A DNA stretch of 64,000 nucleotides from Liolophura sinensis. Lineage: Eukaryota; Mollusca; Polyplacophora; Chitonida; Chitonidae. A program made the translations under genes and the position numbers. This document shows, piece after piece, positions 23,252 through 36,100 of the stretch; position 1 is the stretch's first letter; each line of letters begins with the position of its first letter. The notes under the pieces were generated by a model that had not been told where the DNA came from, did not search any database, and saw only the letters and a program-made list of their open reading frames with translations. Location of the stretch: assembly GCF_032854445.1 (NCBI RefSeq), contig NC_088299.1:16363608-16427607 (forward strand). The letters are read 5' to 3'.

Positions 23252-23551
23252 TTAGCAGAGCCCTGAAATTGGCCAATCTAACCAGTGTAGTTTTACTTCC
23301 AAAATCAAATTGTGCACATACATAAATGGTGCTACAAGTTGCTCTTTCATACGCGAAAGATTGAGGAAATAGAATAAATCTTCGCAAGGTTCCTCTTCTG
23401 AATATTTTATCTCTGCATTCATGTTAACAACACTTCCTGGCCACATTCTCGGGAACAGAATCAACCTTTTCAATAAGTAAATTCTACCAATACAGTGTAC
23501 AGTTAACACACATGTGTGAGGCCCTGTGTGAGGCCCTGCCTCGAGTTCCAT
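23252..23551 (-). CDS. small ATG-initiated open frame, 99 codons, unknown
   Basis: An uninterrupted minus-strand frame from a true ATG encodes MELEAGPHTGPHTC at its start, then NMNAEIKYSEEEPCEDLF and a C-terminus rich in hydrophobic residues. The opening has a 12-bp direct duplication (GGGCCTCACACA-type). There is no signal peptide, no recognised domain and no splice support. Frames this long are expected a few times by chance in a window of this size, so it is kept only as a possibility. Confidence 0.15.
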   Translation of the reverse strand: MELEAGPHTGPHTCVLTVHCIGRIYLLKRLILFPRMWPGSVVNMNAEIKYSEEEPCEDLFYFLNLSRMKEQLVAPFMYVHNLILEVKLHWLDWPISGLC

Positions 23552-23639
23552 AATTACTTACATTCATAAGTTTGATCATCTCAGATGTACATTATTGGGC
23601 ATACATGCAAGCCAGCATTTTTGCATTTTAGCTACAACA

Positions 23640-23845
23640 AGTGGAGCTCTGTTAGTTACTGCATGTCTGCTAGTTGGTCGCTAGTGCATGTCTGCCAGTA
23701 GGTCGCTAGTGCATGTCTGCCGGGTTGGTCACTGGTGAATGTCTGCCGGTTGGTCACTAGTGAATGTCTGCCAGTCGGTCGCTAGTGCATGTCTGCCAGT
23801 TAGTCGCTAGCTCTGTTTGTCTGTCTGTCTGTCTGTCTGTCAGCC
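23640..23845. repeat. minisatellite, about 27-bp unit, plus (GTCT)n
   Basis: Six to seven units of GTGCATGTCTGCCAGTTGGT with CGCTA or CACTA endings, followed by GTCTGTCTGTCTGTCTGTCT. Confidence 0.92.
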
Positions 23846-24604
23846 ACATTCCTGACATCTTATCTTTTCATTTACATGTAAATGATTCACTTAATACACC
23901 TGTCCTCTTCACAAGCACTTGAACCCGACAGATAACTGCCATTCCCACTTGACAAGGTAACCGTGGCTGGACATTGTGTAACATCTAGCAAACTAGCTGT
24001 AGATGGTATGTACATGTAGCTCAAGGTGGTATGGGTTATGAGCAGGAACCTGAGCCCTCTCAAACCCTTCATGTTACTGATCCTCCATTGTTAATGGCCT
24101 TGTTCATCAAGAAAAACAGCCAGGGCTCTCGATGTAATAAAAGTTGGCAAAGGGTATAAATCCTGTATAAAAATAGTCAATGTTTGATAAGATAATGCCA
24201 ATGTCAGTTAACCAGAAACTTCACAGTCATGAACCTGTGTTTTAGCATCAGTCTCAACCTGACTCCAGTTCTAACATGGTACTTGATTCACCTTTTTTCG
24301 TCTTCTTCCAATTATTTCGTAAAATATCCCTCTATGGAGACTATATACAGGAGATTTTTTGCCAAAAACTCATTTTCACTAATCGAATCAAATTACCTCT
24401 AATTCATATTATTGATGACAGATGACAAATGACAAGAAAGCAAAGTACATCTGGGCAGTTGCACTTTATGCAAGAGGATCACTTAGGAGTGGGTGAAACC
24501 ACACAACAAATTAACCACACAAACATTAATCTAGGTCTGATATCATATGATATAACATGTGGTAGACCCAGTGAGAGATAGCCCATTAGTTCTGCTAACT
24601 ATAC

Positions 24605-24905
24605 CACACCACATCCCCGACTGTCACTGAACCAAGAACACATTTTCTGCTCACTACAGCATACCACATCCCCGACTGTCACTGAACCAAGAACACATAT
24701 TCTGCTCACTACAGCACACCACATCCCCGACTGTCACTGAACCAAAAACACATATTCTGCTCACTACAGCACACCACATCCCCGACTGTCACTGAACCAA
24801 GAACACATTTTCTGCTCACTACAGCATACCACATCCCCGACTGTCACTGAACCAAGAACACATTTTCTGCTCACTACAGCACACCTCATCCCCAACTGTC
24901 ATTGA
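24605..24905. repeat. tandem repeat, 56-bp unit, 5 copies
   Basis: Five nearly identical units contain CATCCCCGACTGTCACTGAA and TTTCTGCTCACTACAGCA. Few mismatches separate the copies. Confidence 0.95.
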
Positions 24906-26568
24906 ACCAACAACCAACTCCTGCTTTGGTTTGAACTAGGATATCAAGCAATAAAATACTCAGCTGAGAAATTGGCCATATATATTTGCATTTAAAATAT
25001 TGGACACTTGCAAATTTAATATATGGATAAATTTGAGTTGGAAATACATAAAAAATAATGCAATATTTAAATGAAAAAGTTCATTCTTACATTTTGCTAA
25101 TATACTTATGATGTACAGGAGAAGAATTTTTTTTCAGTCCATTATGATGCTTTTCTAGATAAGTGAGATGGTGATAAAGTCTTTCAATGGAAGGCCTTGT
25201 TGTTTAGTGTCAACAAGTCACATATGGAAATCAGTTAGATGAAGGATTAGCGGGGAAAACAGTTTGTTAAGGGTGGACTACAACGCCAGAGAACTGCTTA
25301 ACATGTGATGACAAGGCAACTGATAAGGGGAAAATCCATAAAACCCCTCAAACAGGCTTTTGAGGTGGAATAACAGAGACATATGGCAGAAAGATTGCGT
25401 GATGTGGCTACAAACAAACCGTCTTCTAACAGACACAGTGGCAGGCCAGGGTGTGCTGAGACTCTGTACTGATCAGACCCAGGGTGGGGGAGAGAGATAA
25501 CTGGCCATGGAGCCAGAGTGACAGCTAAGGTATACACACTGATACCCACAGACACATACCAGTCCCATCTGGGGCTACTTTTACATGAAGATGTGGAAAA
25601 TATTGTATTAATCACAACATATCAACAATGTGCTGGCCGCCTGCCGAGTGATGGCAGACACTACAGCCCTGCAGTTTCTGAGGGCATATGGTTTTACAAT
25701 TACTTGTATAGTATTTAACTATTAGGAAGGCATGACAAACTCATCTGGTAAGAATTTCGGTTTTGGTTGAGGTCAACTGGAGCGATTTTACAGCTTGGCT
25801 CCCGCCAGAGTGGCGCCAGTAGTTATGAGGAGAACATGTGTAGGTCTGCTACAGGAGCAGCTTGAGCCAGCCACAGGCCACAATTTGGTGAACACATGCC
25901 CCCTAAACACAGCTTCTGGTGTGTGTCTGTGGGGTAGGGTTGCCTTCTACCCTCTCCCTCCCCCCTTGAACAGCTGGTTTGAGTCTTCCTCCAGCCCCTA
26001 CCCCATTGCTTCTGCCTCTCCTCTCTCTTGCATCAGTCACCAGCTCTCCACCATCCAGTTAAAGGGACCACAATCCATCCACTCTACTTAACAGCCACTA
26101 AACTCCAAATTAATTTTACCTCTACTTCTAATTATTAACATCTAGCTAGGACAATCTTCAATGCTTTAACTTTGCTTTAGTAAGAGCAACCTGTCACCAT
26201 GGAGCATATGCTGCAATTTATAAAAGCTTAATTTGTTTTTTTTTTCATGACTAATTTATGAGCAGTATTCCTTGCTTGCAATAATTTCATTTGTTAACTA
26301 AACATATTTTTGTACTTACAGAAGCAAAGATCAACAAATGATATAGAAAATATACATTAATTTCCGCCAGTGCCTAATTTTAATGAGTGAATCATGACAT
26401 GTTTTCGGGGGATGCAAAAAAATCAAATCAACAAATTTTTGCCATACGCCACAGTGGGAATAACCAACAAACCACAGCTTACCACACTAAAATAGTATAC
26501 AAATTGTTGGCATTCACTGATAAACGTGCAAGTTTATACAAGCAATATAACAAACCATATACTCAAGT
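24906..26568. other. non-coding stretch with a GC-richer segment
   Basis: At 25794-26091 GC-richer DNA follows an acceptor-like GCGATTTTACAG. Two frames are open there; one reads LGSRQSGASSYEENMC up to a GTAGGT donor, the other runs about 98 codons. It is too ambiguous to call as an exon. Confidence 0.35.
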
Positions 26569-26642
26569 GAGTGAGTGAGTGCTTGGGGTTTAACGTCGTA
26601 ATCAACAATTTTTCAGTCATATGACGACAGATAAAACAACAG
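26568..26642 (-). mobile_element. SINE family B, 3' fragment
   Basis: GTGAGTGAGTGAGTGCTTGG, GGTTTAACGTCGTAATCAAC and TTTTTCAGTCATATGACGAC match the 3' end of the longer copy at 56485-56815. Only about 75 bp remain. Confidence 0.7.
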
Positions 26643-26925
26643 CTAATAAACAATTTCAGCTTCATTTGCGAATTTTGTGCAAATGACACTCACTAAACTA
26701 GGACAGATTCTACTCATATATAGAGATTCAAAATATGAGGAAGAGATAGCTCAGTCACACTTAGACTTCCATAGATTATAGTCTGTTGATTTCTATCTGA
26801 GTAAATGTCAGAAAATTTTAATAAACTTTCAGACACCTGGCCAGATCAAGGACTGTAAACCATCACATTCTAGACAAATATAAATATTGTGTACTCCATG
26901 CAACTGTTGAATTTTTTACACACAG

Positions 26926-27148
26926 AGCAATGTTTGAGGTGTATCCCATATTGCCAGAAGGCCAGAGATCTCCCACAAACTTCATGCAAGATGACTCTAT
27001 TAAGTGCGACAGACTGCTAACTGCTTCCCACTACAGGTGTGCTATGGGAGAACCATGGACTTTTGTAAACTTACTCATGTACATTCCCACGAGTGTTGTG
27101 CACACTTACACACTACATTTCTGGAGGTCTAATGGACTTCAACAATGA
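26926..27148 (+). CDS. candidate coding exon, unknown protein
   Basis: The acceptor GAATTTTTTACACACAG is followed by an open frame with an ATG at 26930: MFEVYPILPEGQRSP, then NFMQDDSIKCDRLLTASH. A possible donor at CTACAG|GTGTGC gives an exon of 26926-27036 (111 bp). Without splicing the frame continues to TGA at 27146-27148 (72 codons from the ATG). No family is recognised. The stop overlaps the next ATG (ATGA). Confidence 0.3.
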
Positions 27149-27507
27149 AAAGAATGCCAAAATGGCCACCCAGGCGTGATGTGCTGATACACTCCACAAT
27201 GACAACAACTGATTATTACACAACAACACATGAGAGGATTTGCTTGTATACTTTTACATACACACGAACTTTTGTTCATTTCAGCAGTAGGACACAGGAA
27301 ATAAGGGGAGATTGTTCATGTGACCTTCACGCAGGAGTACGGATTAACCTACTTGTATTTAGTCTAACTGTATTATTGGTAAACATAAGGAAACTGATGA
27401 AATATGACAAAGATCAAAAAAAACAAATTATGAAATCTATCTTCACAGAAATGCTTGCCATTCTTTTTTATTTTGTTTTCACAACAAAACAAAATGCTTT
27501 CAAATGA
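27145..27507 (+). CDS. 120-codon open frame, possibly a terminal exon with hydrophobic segments
   Basis: An ATG overlapping the preceding TGA opens 120 codons in AT-rich DNA. An internal acceptor (ACTTTTGTTCATTTCAG, about 27284) would make the second half a terminal exon. That half holds two hydrophobic stretches (LLVFSLTVLLV and MLAILFYFVFTT) separated by a basic segment (KYDKDQKKQIMK), a membrane-hairpin pattern. No family is recognised. A frame of this length is expected a few times by chance at this base composition. Confidence 0.22.
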   Translation: MKRMPKWPPRRDVLIHSTMTTTDYYTTTHERICLYTFTYTRTFVHFSSRTQEIRGDCSCDLHAGVRINLLVFSLTVLLVNIRKLMKYDKDQKKQIMKSIFTEMLAILFYFVFTTKQNAFK

Positions 27508-27509
27508 AT

Positions 27510-29500
27510 GAAAATTGGCTGTTTACAAACACTGCTTTTAGCTCATCAAAAATGGCAGCACTTATGGAGCACTGACGTAACACTTTATATCTCTGTAGTC
27601 ATAGTTATATATTTCATGACATAAAGTGGTGTCAAAGATATCCATTAATCCAAATTTCTAAAGAAATCTTAAAACAAAAATACAAAATATTTTCTCACCG
27701 ATGAGTTTTTATTTAAGAAGCTTTAATAACAGATATTTCTTGCAAAAATTGATCAGAACAAATCAAATAAAATTTTTGCTACTGGTCTATATCAGCCCAA
27801 ATAATTAGTTTTCACAAAATATCATTCTCATCTGTGCCTGTGTTACCATTAAAATTTGGTAATAAGCTTCCTAATATAAAGTGAATCACATCACAACTTT
27901 TTCAAACTTCAGAATTATTTTACAGCTGGGAGCCATACAATTCCTTCTTGTATGCAAAAAAATATCCACATAGAATAATATTATTTTGCTCACGTTAATT
28001 ATGACATGAATCTCAACTAAATATGGTAAATATACAATCTTAGCTTAATCTGACTGCAACTTTATTTGCCTTACATTAACAATATGTATATATGTTGCAG
28101 TACTAAAAGTTTACTTCATGTACCAAAGTGTTGATCTTATAAAGATTATTTCATTTGCACTAAGCTATACGCCTATTTGCACACCGTAATTACATACACA
28201 GTTATCCGCCATAATCTTTTATCACTTATCACATTCACCTGTAATACTTTTACAAACAGTTATGTCTTTGCACATGTATCTAGCCATTACAAATGACTCA
28301 TACCTTGGACAGACTTTCCTTAATTACCTGCATGTGTGTGTTACATTAACAGTAAGCACCCCCACACCCACCCCCACCCACCCACCCAAACACATACTAA
28401 GTATTAACACAATCAAGTGCCATTAGAAGTAAACAGATCCCAGGACTGGGACTTACCCAAGGTGTTAATAAAACTCGCTTTAGCCCAACCAAAGCTACAT
28501 ACGTGTGGAAATTAGTTCTGCAGACTGATATAATATAACCATGTTTCTTGTGTAGTTCTCCTGGAACTTTCTTTTTTTTTCTTTTTTGTGCTATATACTT
28601 TGGTTATTTTTCATCAAATAACTAATTAATCAACAAGTAAATATCTCACAAAAGCCAGATACCACATCATACCTACATATATATGCAAAAGTTACTAAAC
28701 TCATTTCATCAACACTCCTTTTTCAGGTAAATTGTCTATGAGAAGAAAAAATTTGGCCAACTATTTAATACCATGTTTCTTTACCATTCTTGAAATCAAA
28801 GAGGTTTGCACATGGTCTTCAAATACTTTAAAAATGCCAAGGATGGAGTCTTCATGCAAGCAGTCAATGAGATCAGTTCATTTCAATACAAAGAATATTT
28901 GTAGATCAAACAATTACTGAACCCTTTGCCTAGTCCCCAGTGTAAGTTATGTGCAATAATTATACACACACTGTACATGCAACCCTTCCCATTTCATTAT
29001 TGTAAAAGTTTTAATTATTTTAATTCTTCAATTCAAGCTGTAAGTAAATATACAGAAACAACAAACACACATAAAAATCATCAATGAAAATTTTTTTTAA
29101 AAATTAAGAAGTGGTACCTACTTTTTGGTTGAAATATTTCCATGGCAAAAGCACCGTGATAATGGTTAGGGTTGGACTTGATCAAGTTGAGCAGGCTAAT
29201 AGGTGGTTGACGTTTGACTGGCTCCATCCCCCTAACAGGTCCCCTGGGGATGGGGGAGGAAGCACAGGTCTGAGAAAGTCCTCTTAGAGACAACACTTGG
29301 ACATTAAGGTGAGAACCAAGTCAGGTTCACCTGAGAAGTACAGTACACAGCAGGGACAGTCAGGTTAGTCTTAGCACAACTAGCAGTCAGTTTAGGTACA
29401 GGTGTTACGCAGGACTTAACAGTCCCTCTATACCCGTCTCCTGACCACACCGAGATGACAAGGCATCATCACCGGCCCGTTGTAATGCAATGTTGTGCTG
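27510..29500. other. long AT-rich non-coding stretch with weak exon-like segments
   Basis: At 28727 (CTCCTTTTTCAG) a 63-codon frame opens. An overlapping frame at about 28795-28905 reads YFKNAKDGVFMQAVNEISS and ends at TAG. On the minus strand near 29120-29240 a frame reads SNPNHYHGAFAMEIFQP before a GTAGGTAC donor. None is decisive. A C-rich simple repeat is at 28359-28396. Confidence 0.35.
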
Positions 29501-29506
29501 CTGCAG

Positions 29507-29595
29507 TCCCTGTTATGCCTACATCACGTACTGCAGCAGCTTGACGAGACGGCCTGGGTCCGCAGCTGCACCAGGCGCTTTATCTCGCCTGCCAG
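29507..29595 (+). CDS. candidate internal coding exon, unknown protein
   Basis: The acceptor TGTTGTGCTGCTGCAG and donor GCCAG|GTACAA bound 89 bp of CpG-containing, GC-rich DNA. The open frame reads LHHVLQQLDETAWVRSCT and ends RRFISPA plus two bases. The composition is strongly protein-like and the GC content rises well above the flanks. The minus strand also has an acceptor (TTGTACCTGGCAG) and a short open frame (EIKRLVQLRTQAV), so strand is not settled. A TATA-like CTATAAAAAGG lies just downstream at about 29651, which may be coincidental. Confidence 0.38.
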
Positions 29596-29699
29596 GTACA
29601 AGCACAATTTATGAACTGATCCCAAATGTTCCCCTCTGGCCAGAGTTTACTATAAAAAGGCAGATGAGCAACGATAAGTTATCAGCTGCGTGAGCGAGG

Positions 29700-31020
29700 T
29701 GGTGAATACCAAACTGTCACTGGGAGCTGGTTACACCTTCATTTCTGTCGCTAAAGATGACAGGAGTGCCCCTTTCGTAAGATTCCTGTAAAGAGAAACA
29801 AACAGACACTTCCAATGTGAAGAGCAAATGGTCAACCTCTGCAACTTGTGCTTGAACAAGCCAACTGGCTTCTACCACAACACAGCAGAATTCCTATACC
29901 ACCACAAGGTGACATACATGTGTAGCAGGAAGACTTTTGACAAAGATAACAATAATTGTGTATTGTGGGTAAGATTCAGAGATTCAGAACAGAGCCCAGT
30001 TGAGATGACACAGAAAGGGGGCCCAAGGGTTGGTGATGATAAAAGTGTGGGTCGGGTATGTCTAGCTTACGGTTGATAGCTATGGGAGCATGTGGGGCCT
30101 GCCACAGTCTGTCAGAAGGTGTTAGGGCTTGGCCCGGGCTGATGAGGGGAAAATAAGACTTTAGCAATGTGTGGAAAATGGTAAAAGTGGCCAGCTGGGC
30201 GGCAGAACGACTGGCGCCAGCTCTGTGATGAGAACAGTGTGTAAGGCAGATTGGATGTCTAACATGTGTAACCACAGCAAGTGTCTAAGTCACTGATCTC
30301 CCGGCAATATGTTACAACTGTCTCCGGCAGACAGCTACACGGATTCCTGGCAATCCATCCAAACACTGCCATGCTTTATGAAGATAAATATAATAGAGTG
30401 GCGAAATTGATGGTAACAGTACTAGACCAGTGTTGCCTGTAGATATGAGGGGTGGAGGTGGCGGATGGGGGAGAGGAAGGGTTGCTAAGGAGGGTTATGT
30501 CTGGACAAGCCTTCCCTGATACCCACATATTTGTCTCAGGTTAGTGTCTGTGTGGTGTTAACAGGAAGCTTGTTGATTATAGGAAGGCAATGAACTTGAC
30601 AGATCACTTACTGTGTTTAGCGATGGCAGCAGTTGCTGCACAGCTACATTGCTGTCTGTCAGCTAACCAACTGCTAGGCTTCCATTCCACTGCAAGGCCC
30701 TGTCCTTCCAGATTACTGCTGGTCAAAGATTAGTCTTAGGGTCAGGGTTAAGGGCACTTACCCACCTCTAGTGGGATGGGGTGGGGCTGGCCTTAGCAGG
30801 ACAGGACTGATAATGTTATGCTCCTTGGCACAGGCCTATCACACAGAGTCACACAGAGTGACAAATTTGACGTCTGCGTCAGAATGACAACAGCTGATAG
30901 ACTGTGGTCAGAAGTCAGTTGAGTACAAAAGGGTTGTCACACTGGCTGGCACTCAGGGATCCTCTCATTCCTAAGGCAATCAATTACAGCTGTCATATTA
31001 TAACCGTTACATACAATCTT
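29700..31020. other. non-coding stretch
   Basis: No supported gene. Open frames at 29828-30076 (plus, ATG) and 29976-30275 (minus) overlap and lack splice or start context. Confidence 0.45.
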
Positions 31021-32942
31021 GCCTACAGGACAACATCACAACACAACTGTACCAAAAAAACTGTGGATCTACGCAATAACACAATTGTATAACATAACTG
31101 TACCAATATATTATGCATCTAGGTAACAACTGTACCAATAAACTGTGGATCTACATCACAACTGTACCAAAAAACTGTGGATCTACGCAATAACACAATT
31201 GTATAACATAACTGTACCAATATATTATGCATCTAGATAACAACTTTACCAATAAAGTGTGGATCTACATCACAACTGTACCAATAAACTGTGGATCAAC
31301 ACAATAACATAATTGTACCAATAAACTGTAGATCTACACCAAAACTGTACCAATAAACTGTGGATCTACAATATAACACAACTTTACCAATAAACTGTGG
31401 ATCTACATCACAACTGTACCAATAAACTGTGGATCAACACCATAATATAATTGTACCAATAAACTGTGGATCTACACCATAACATAATTGTACCAATAAA
31501 CTGTAGATCTACACCAAAATTGTACCAATAAACTGTGGATCTACAATATAACACAACTGTACAAATAAACTGTGGATCAACACCATAACATAATTGTACT
31601 AAGAAACTGTGGATCTACAACATAACATAACTGTACTAAGAAACTGTAGATCTACACCAAAATTGTACCAATAAACTGTGGATCTACAATATAACACAAC
31701 TGTACCAATAGACTGTGGATCTACATCACAACTGTACCAATAAACTGTGGATCTACACCACACAACCACACCAACAAACTGTGGATCTACATCACCCAAC
31801 CATACCAACAAACTGTGGATCTACATCACACAACCATACCAAAACAAACTGTGGATCTACATCACACAACCATACCAAAACAAACTGTGGATCTACATCA
31901 CACAACCATATCAACAAACTGTGGATCTACAACATACACAACCATACCAACAAACTGTGGATTTACATCACCCAACCATGCCAACAAACTGTGGATCTAC
32001 ATCACACAACCATACCAACAAACTGTGGATCTACATCACACAACCATACCAAAACAAACTGTGGATCTACATCACCCAACCATACCAACAAACTGTGGAT
32101 CTACATCACACAACCATACCAACAAACTGTGGCTCTACATCACACAACCATACCAACAAACTGTGGATCTACATCACACAACCATACCAACAAACTGTGG
32201 ATCTACATCACACAACCATACCAACAAACTGTGGATCTACATCACACAACCATACCAACAAACTGTGGATCTACATCACACAACCATACCAAAACAAACT
32301 GTGGATCTACATCACACAACCATACCAACAAACTGTGGATCTACATCATACAACTATACCAACAAACTGTGGATCTACATCACACAACCATGTCAACAAA
32401 CTGTGTTTCTACATCACACAACCATACCAAAACAAACTGTGGATCTACATCATACAACCATACCAACAAACTGTGGCTCTACATCACAAAACCACACCAA
32501 CAAACTGTGGCTCTACATCACACGACCACACCAACAAACTGTGGCTCTACATCACACAACCATACCAAAACAAACTGTGGATCTACATCACACAACCACA
32601 CCAACAAACTGGGGATCTACATCACCCAACCATATCAACAAACTGTGGATCTACATCACACAACCATACCAACAAACTGTGGATCTACATCACACAACCA
32701 TATCAACAAACTGGGGATCTACATCACACAACCATACCAACAAACTGTGGATCTACATCACACAACCATACCAACAAATTGAGGACCTACATCACATAAC
32801 CATACCAACAAACTGTGGATCTACAGCACACAACCATACCAACAAACTGTGGATCTACATCACACAACCATACCAACAAACTGAGGATCTACCTCAAACA
32901 ACCATACCAACAAACTGTGGCTCTACATCATACAACTAAACC
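31020..32942. repeat. large minisatellite in two variant blocks (about 32-bp and 34-bp units)
   Basis: All units share AAACTGTGGATCTACA. To about 31740 the linker is TCACAACTGTACCAAT-type with an imperfect higher-order repeat near 31050-31245. From 31740 it is TCACACAACCATACCAAC, period 34. The 34-bp period shifts frame every unit, so three overlapping stop-free frames (355, 350, 374 codons) each read the same three-phase peptide. These are artefacts. Confidence 0.98.
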
Positions 32943-33842
32943 AATGACTTCTTTCAATGGCATTTAGAAGTTGAATTGGATAACATACAAATATATGGAT
33001 CACAACTTCTACTGATTCAGTGAGTGATGTTTCAGTAGAGGTACTAATACCATTATGAAGCATACTGATCCACTGGTGACAGCACTAGGTATTTAAAGAG
33101 AGGGCTACATTGTTGATGACTTACCAACAAACTGCAAAACAACAACAAACATGTTCCATGATATGATACTGCTACATTAATTGCTAACATGTATTAAAAA
33201 GTAAATGATTTGTTGAACCTTTCAAGACAAGTTAAACTTCAGGTGTGGTGTTTTATTGTTATGATCTATGTTTAACAAGATACTCATGTATGTTTCACCA
33301 AGATGCTCAAGGTCAAATTAATAGGTGGAGCAAACAGGAAGTTGTGGGTTGTATGCTGAATGCTACAAGTATGTCTAGATAAAATGTATTCTAACAAATG
33401 TTGAAAATGCTTTCTAATTAATATGGTTGATTTATAATAACAACAAATTCAAATTCACAGTTATACAGTCAACAGGTTATTGACAAGAAATTCTTCTGCA
33501 ATTATTTTAATATTTAATCCCCATAGATGTAATGCAGCTTCAGACATTGCCAGTCTTCCAAATCTGCTTTTATACCGCAATCCCAATAAATGTAATAAGG
33601 TCACCCACCAATACATACAACAGATAACCTTCTAGATCTACATAGTTTGCAATGTGGGTGACATGTTTCGGAGGGATGGGGGGGGGGGGACATCAGCAGG
33701 ATTTATCTGGGATCTTGGAGGAAAGGAAGGGTAGGAGGGTCAAGTAGCTAGTCTGAGAGGCTCTCCAGAGAGTTTCACCCTTTCTTCAGGCTCTCAACTT
33801 CTATTTCCTCTCCCTCTGGACTGCTAATTGGCCAGACTTCAG
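32943..33842. other. non-coding stretch
   Basis: AT-rich, with a poly-G run at about 33680. No supported feature. Confidence 0.5.
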
Positions 33843-33970
33843 CTGCTGTGTGAGATGAGAGACCATATCTTAACTGACCATCTGCCAGAGAGAGGGATGT
33901 CCACTCAGATCAGACTGACTGACCAACAGGTGGAGCAGACTGACCACAGGCTCCCTGGTTGGCTGGACAG
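33843..33970 (+). CDS. candidate internal coding exon, unknown protein
   Basis: After a long pyrimidine tract (CTATTTCCTCTCCCTCTGG) and AGACTTCAG, a frame opens with LLCEMRDHILTDHLPERG and continues IRLTDQQVEQTDHRLPGW. It reaches a donor-like GACAG|GTGCAT at 33970; an earlier donor, CAACAG|GTGGAG at 33929, would give an 87-bp phase 0-0 exon. An upstream acceptor (CACCCTTTCTTCAG) gives a different, shorter frame. Several acidic and glutamine residues suggest a soluble protein. No family is recognised. Confidence 0.32.
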
Positions 33971-34339
33971 GTGCATCCTTGGCACAACACTCTTAATTAG
34001 CTATCTGATGCTGATTCAGCAGATGAACATACCCATGGATGGATGTAGGTTATAAACTGTGCTCCATGATGCAATAATTCTTCCAAAGGGGATAAAGCCC
34101 TGCTGGAGTGGGTCATTAAGAGGACGTCTGTCTTTCAATCAGTAGCAAACACCAGGTGCATATTAAAACCTGTTTTCAGACATCCACTGTGTGTGTTACC
34201 CTACTCTCAGTAGCCATGGTGTCTTGGTGACAAAATAAGTGATCGATGGCACAAGCGTGGCCATTTGCATAATCAAATATTCACTGAAGACCATTTGTTT
34301 CCCACCATTTCAGTAGCATGCCAAAAGTTGATGGTTAAC

Positions 34340-34432
34340 CTCAGGCACTCCTGTTTCCTCCATCCCAACTTACAGTCGATGGCTGAGTGGAAAAACTTTG
34401 AGTATCGCATTAAACAACAATCAAATAAATTA
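34340..34432 (+). mobile_element. SINE family A, 3' fragment
   Basis: GTTTCCTCCATCCCAAC is followed by TTTGAGTATCGCATTAAACA and ACAATCAAATAAATTAA, the SINE 3' end in plus orientation. Confidence 0.55.
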
Positions 34433-36029
34433 ATCCACAAATGGTTAAAATAATGAAATTTAAAAAGAGTATAAAGTTGTGATTCAGTCAGTCTACCATT
34501 GTTCTAAACACAAATACTGACTTTTACCTTTACAGGTATTAGTATGATTCTCCAATAAGCAAACTGATGAGCACCACCTCTGCAGAAGAAATGTCGAGAA
34601 AATCTTGTCTTCTGCTAGAGGGAGAGATTCCAAATATTTGTCATAAGACAACCTCATTCCATATCCATTTTAGGGTTACAAAACAAGAGACACTAAATCT
34701 CAGGTGGAAGCCGACACCAAATTCCATGAATGAGTAACAAATTACAGGCTGCCTGTTTTATTTTTTTCCTGTTGTGCTGAGAGGGGCCTGCCATGAATGA
34801 ACTGAACCTTGATTTCCCCCACTTCAGAGCTAGCATGTTTGGAGTAGCACAGCTAGCAGGAGACTAAAGAGTCCCTAGCCTCATACAGTGGGTAACTCGC
34901 CTCTCTCATCAGATAGCTTCAGCCTATCAACCCACTGACGCCAGACAGTCTTCACAACACCTAATCATTAAACTTTATCTTTGAAGTGCATAAGCAAAAC
35001 CATAAGTCCTTCAGCTCCTTGTTGACAAAGAAAAAAAAAAAAAAAAAAAAAAACACAACAGGGAGCACATGATGTCAGCTGTTTTCAGCACTACTGTGCC
35101 TGCTGACTGATGCAGTTGTGCTGGACTTCCCTTCAACTCCCCAAAAGGGCCCCTGTTTTGCTGGAGAATGCGTTATCTGGAGCTGATAATATCCACACAA
35201 GATAACACATCTTATACCACAATAAAACACGGCTAAACAGTTTGCCAGTAAAAGGATCATGGAATTGCATTTATATCATCTCTCTGATGGAACATCAGTA
35301 AGGGATTAAACAAGAGCAGTAAAACAGCAGGTGCAAATGAACATAGTGAACCATTAGATCAATGTGTGTGTGTGTGTATATATATATATATGCATCAGAT
35401 GCCCAGGTGAAAGTACAGGTAAAAAATCTGAAAATCAGAAATATGCAGGGCAACTTAAGGTGTAGATAATATATACCTAAGCAAGTACATGTATGATCTG
35501 GCAACTTTTATACATGCACAGGCAATCTTATAAAAAACAAAAAATAAATGTACATTGGTAATTAAGGCATACAACCTTCATGTACACATCTATAAGTTAT
35601 AACTGTAACAGGTAGGCTCATCGACATACTATTTATTAGGTGGCTCCCATGTACAAGTGATTAACGTGTTAGCACAACACCACTCTCAGTAATATAGTCA
35701 TTTTGAGTACAGGTCCAGCTCTGGTTGACTTCTTCTTGTGTCGTGTGAGGGAAGTTATGATGGCAACCTGCAGATAGTCACTAAGTCTCAGTTCTGACCT
35801 CCATTTTATAAGTGAAATATATTCCTGACTGTACCATAAAACAATCACATAACTAAGTACTAAATTCTTTATTTTCATCAAATTCTTCATTTACACCAGC
35901 TGGTATTTACACTAGCCAATGATGATATCCATAGTCGGCTGGTATTCACACTAGCCAACGATGATATCTGTAGTCGTCAAAATCTCATGTAATTTGGACA
36001 TGTGACTGTTACAAATGTCAACAGATTAA
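34433..36029. other. non-coding stretch with simple repeats
   Basis: A poly-A run lies at about 35030-35053, a (GT)n(AT)n microsatellite at 35364-35391, and a two-copy 46-bp duplication (CTGGTATTTACACTAGCCAA) at 35896-35978. No gene. Confidence 0.6.
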
Positions 36030-36100
36030 TTATTTTTATTTTATTGTTGTTTTATGTCATACTCAACAATTTTAAAATTATGCAATGGTTTTATGATGTA
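36030..36100 (-). mobile_element. SINE family A, 3' fragment beside an array
   Basis: TATTTTTATTTTATTGTTG, TTTTATGTCATACTCAACAA and a degraded ATGGTTTTATGATG are the SINE tail and 3' domain. The 101-bp array starts directly after it. Confidence 0.5.

Noticed and set aside
31715-32939. Open frames of 350-374 codons on the plus strand
   Set aside because: All three frames read the same tandem DNA repeat. The 34-bp period makes each frame cycle through the other two, and no start, splice or domain signal exists.
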